Source: an uncultured Clostridia bacterium
GTDB lineage: Bacteria; Bacillota_A; Clostridia; Christensenellales; CAG-138
DNA: 5,263 bases
Assembly (NCBI GenBank): GCA_947302865.1
Contig: CAMYWS010000102.1
Location: 1-5,263 of the forward strand
Direction of reading: 5' to 3'
Part shown: piece by piece, positions 5,114 to 5,263 of the stretch
How positions within the stretch are numbered: position 1 is the first letter of the stretch
Layout: every line of letters begins with the position of its first letter
Translations under genes and position numbers: made by a program
The notes under the pieces: generated by a model
Seen by the model: the letters and a program-made list of their open reading frames with translations, nothing else
What the model was told of the DNA's origin: nothing
The model's database searches: none

Positions 5114-5189
5114 GCGAATTACCTATGTAACGAAGCGTCAGCGAAGTGGGCATTGCCCGTCCGTCAGGTTTCGCACGGTTTTGGAGACA

Positions 5190-5242
5190 ATCCTCCCGTC
5201 TGCCTTCGGCATCCACCCTCCTTTGCACAAGGAGGGCAGGAT
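5190..5242 (+). repeat. Paired-hairpin intergenic element, copy D
   Basis: The small hairpin TGCC/GGCA (5201-5211, loop TTC) is followed by a perfect 8-bp hairpin, CCCTCCTT (5216-5223) with AAGGAGGG (5229-5236), loop TGCAC. Outer pentamers ATCCT (5190-5194) and AGGAT (5238-5242) are complementary, so the whole can fold as a three-way junction. The element is in the same orientation as copies A and C. I recall similar elements with the loop TGCAC from gut Clostridia. Confidence 0.65.
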
Positions 5243-5256
5243 CACACCGACGGACC

Positions 5257-5263
5257 GTAGGGG
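5257..5263. repeat. Start of a third GTAGGGG element, cut by the window edge
   Basis: The last seven bases, GTAGGGG, match the lead of the palindrome at 312-339. The rest, if present, lies outside the window, so the call rests on the lead alone. Between 5114 and 5189 I see only a short GGGC/GCCC hairpin (5148-5158) and no gene. Confidence 0.35.

Noticed and set aside
4775..5260. A 161-residue rightward frame
   Set aside because: It is antisense to the transporter start, promoter and riboswitch and ends in palindromic repeats.

Overview
The window looks like chromosomal DNA from a moderately high-GC member of the Clostridia, probably an uncultured gut-type Oscillospirales or Christensenellales relative. 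The evidence is strong AGGAGG-type ribosome binding sites, TTGnnn/TATnAT promoters with extended -10 TG, a preQ1-I-type riboswitch, and gaps filled with palindromic elements of a style I recall from gut Clostridia genomes (from memory, not searched). No phage, transposase, CRISPR array, tRNA or rRNA is visible.

Layout. A rightward gene, of which only the last 82 codons are present, ends at 250. It converges on a leftward block of five genes. Between them (251-405) lie a GTAGGGG-type palindrome and a bidirectional intrinsic terminator. The leftward genes, read in transcription order from the right, are: (1) a six-segment membrane protein of the YhhQ/VUT queuosine-precursor transporter family (4249-4965); (2) a short-chain dehydrogenase/reductase whose ATG overlaps the transporter stop by 4 nt (3605-4252); (3) an unassigned small beta-propeller-like protein (2682-3479); (4) a PPC/DUF296 domain protein (1957-2376); (5) a GPH-family sodium/proton:sugar symporter (406-1887) with its own promoter just after the DUF296 gene.

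The best-supported regulatory object is a preQ1-I riboswitch candidate at 4979-5016 on the minus strand. It sits between a good promoter (5042-5070) and the transporter. It has a 6-bp P1 stem, a 12-nt loop and an A-rich tail. The tail carries the Shine-Dalgarno sequence and can form a pseudoknot with the loop. This fits translational control of precursor import by a queuosine precursor, and through the ATGA overlap it may also control the reductase.

The three main gaps (251-405, 2377-2681, 5071-5263), plus the short one at 3480-3604, are rich in repeats. Three families can be separated: paired-hairpin elements (four divergent copies, two orientations), GTAGG-palindromes (two copies plus a truncated third at the right edge), and an exact heptamer CAATTCA/TGAATTG, found seven times and only in or at the edge of gaps, often alternating with small hairpins. 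One heptamer supplies the stop codon of the beta-propeller gene. No clearly new multi-gene system is present; the most original leads are the riboswitch-linked reductase and the repeat architecture.
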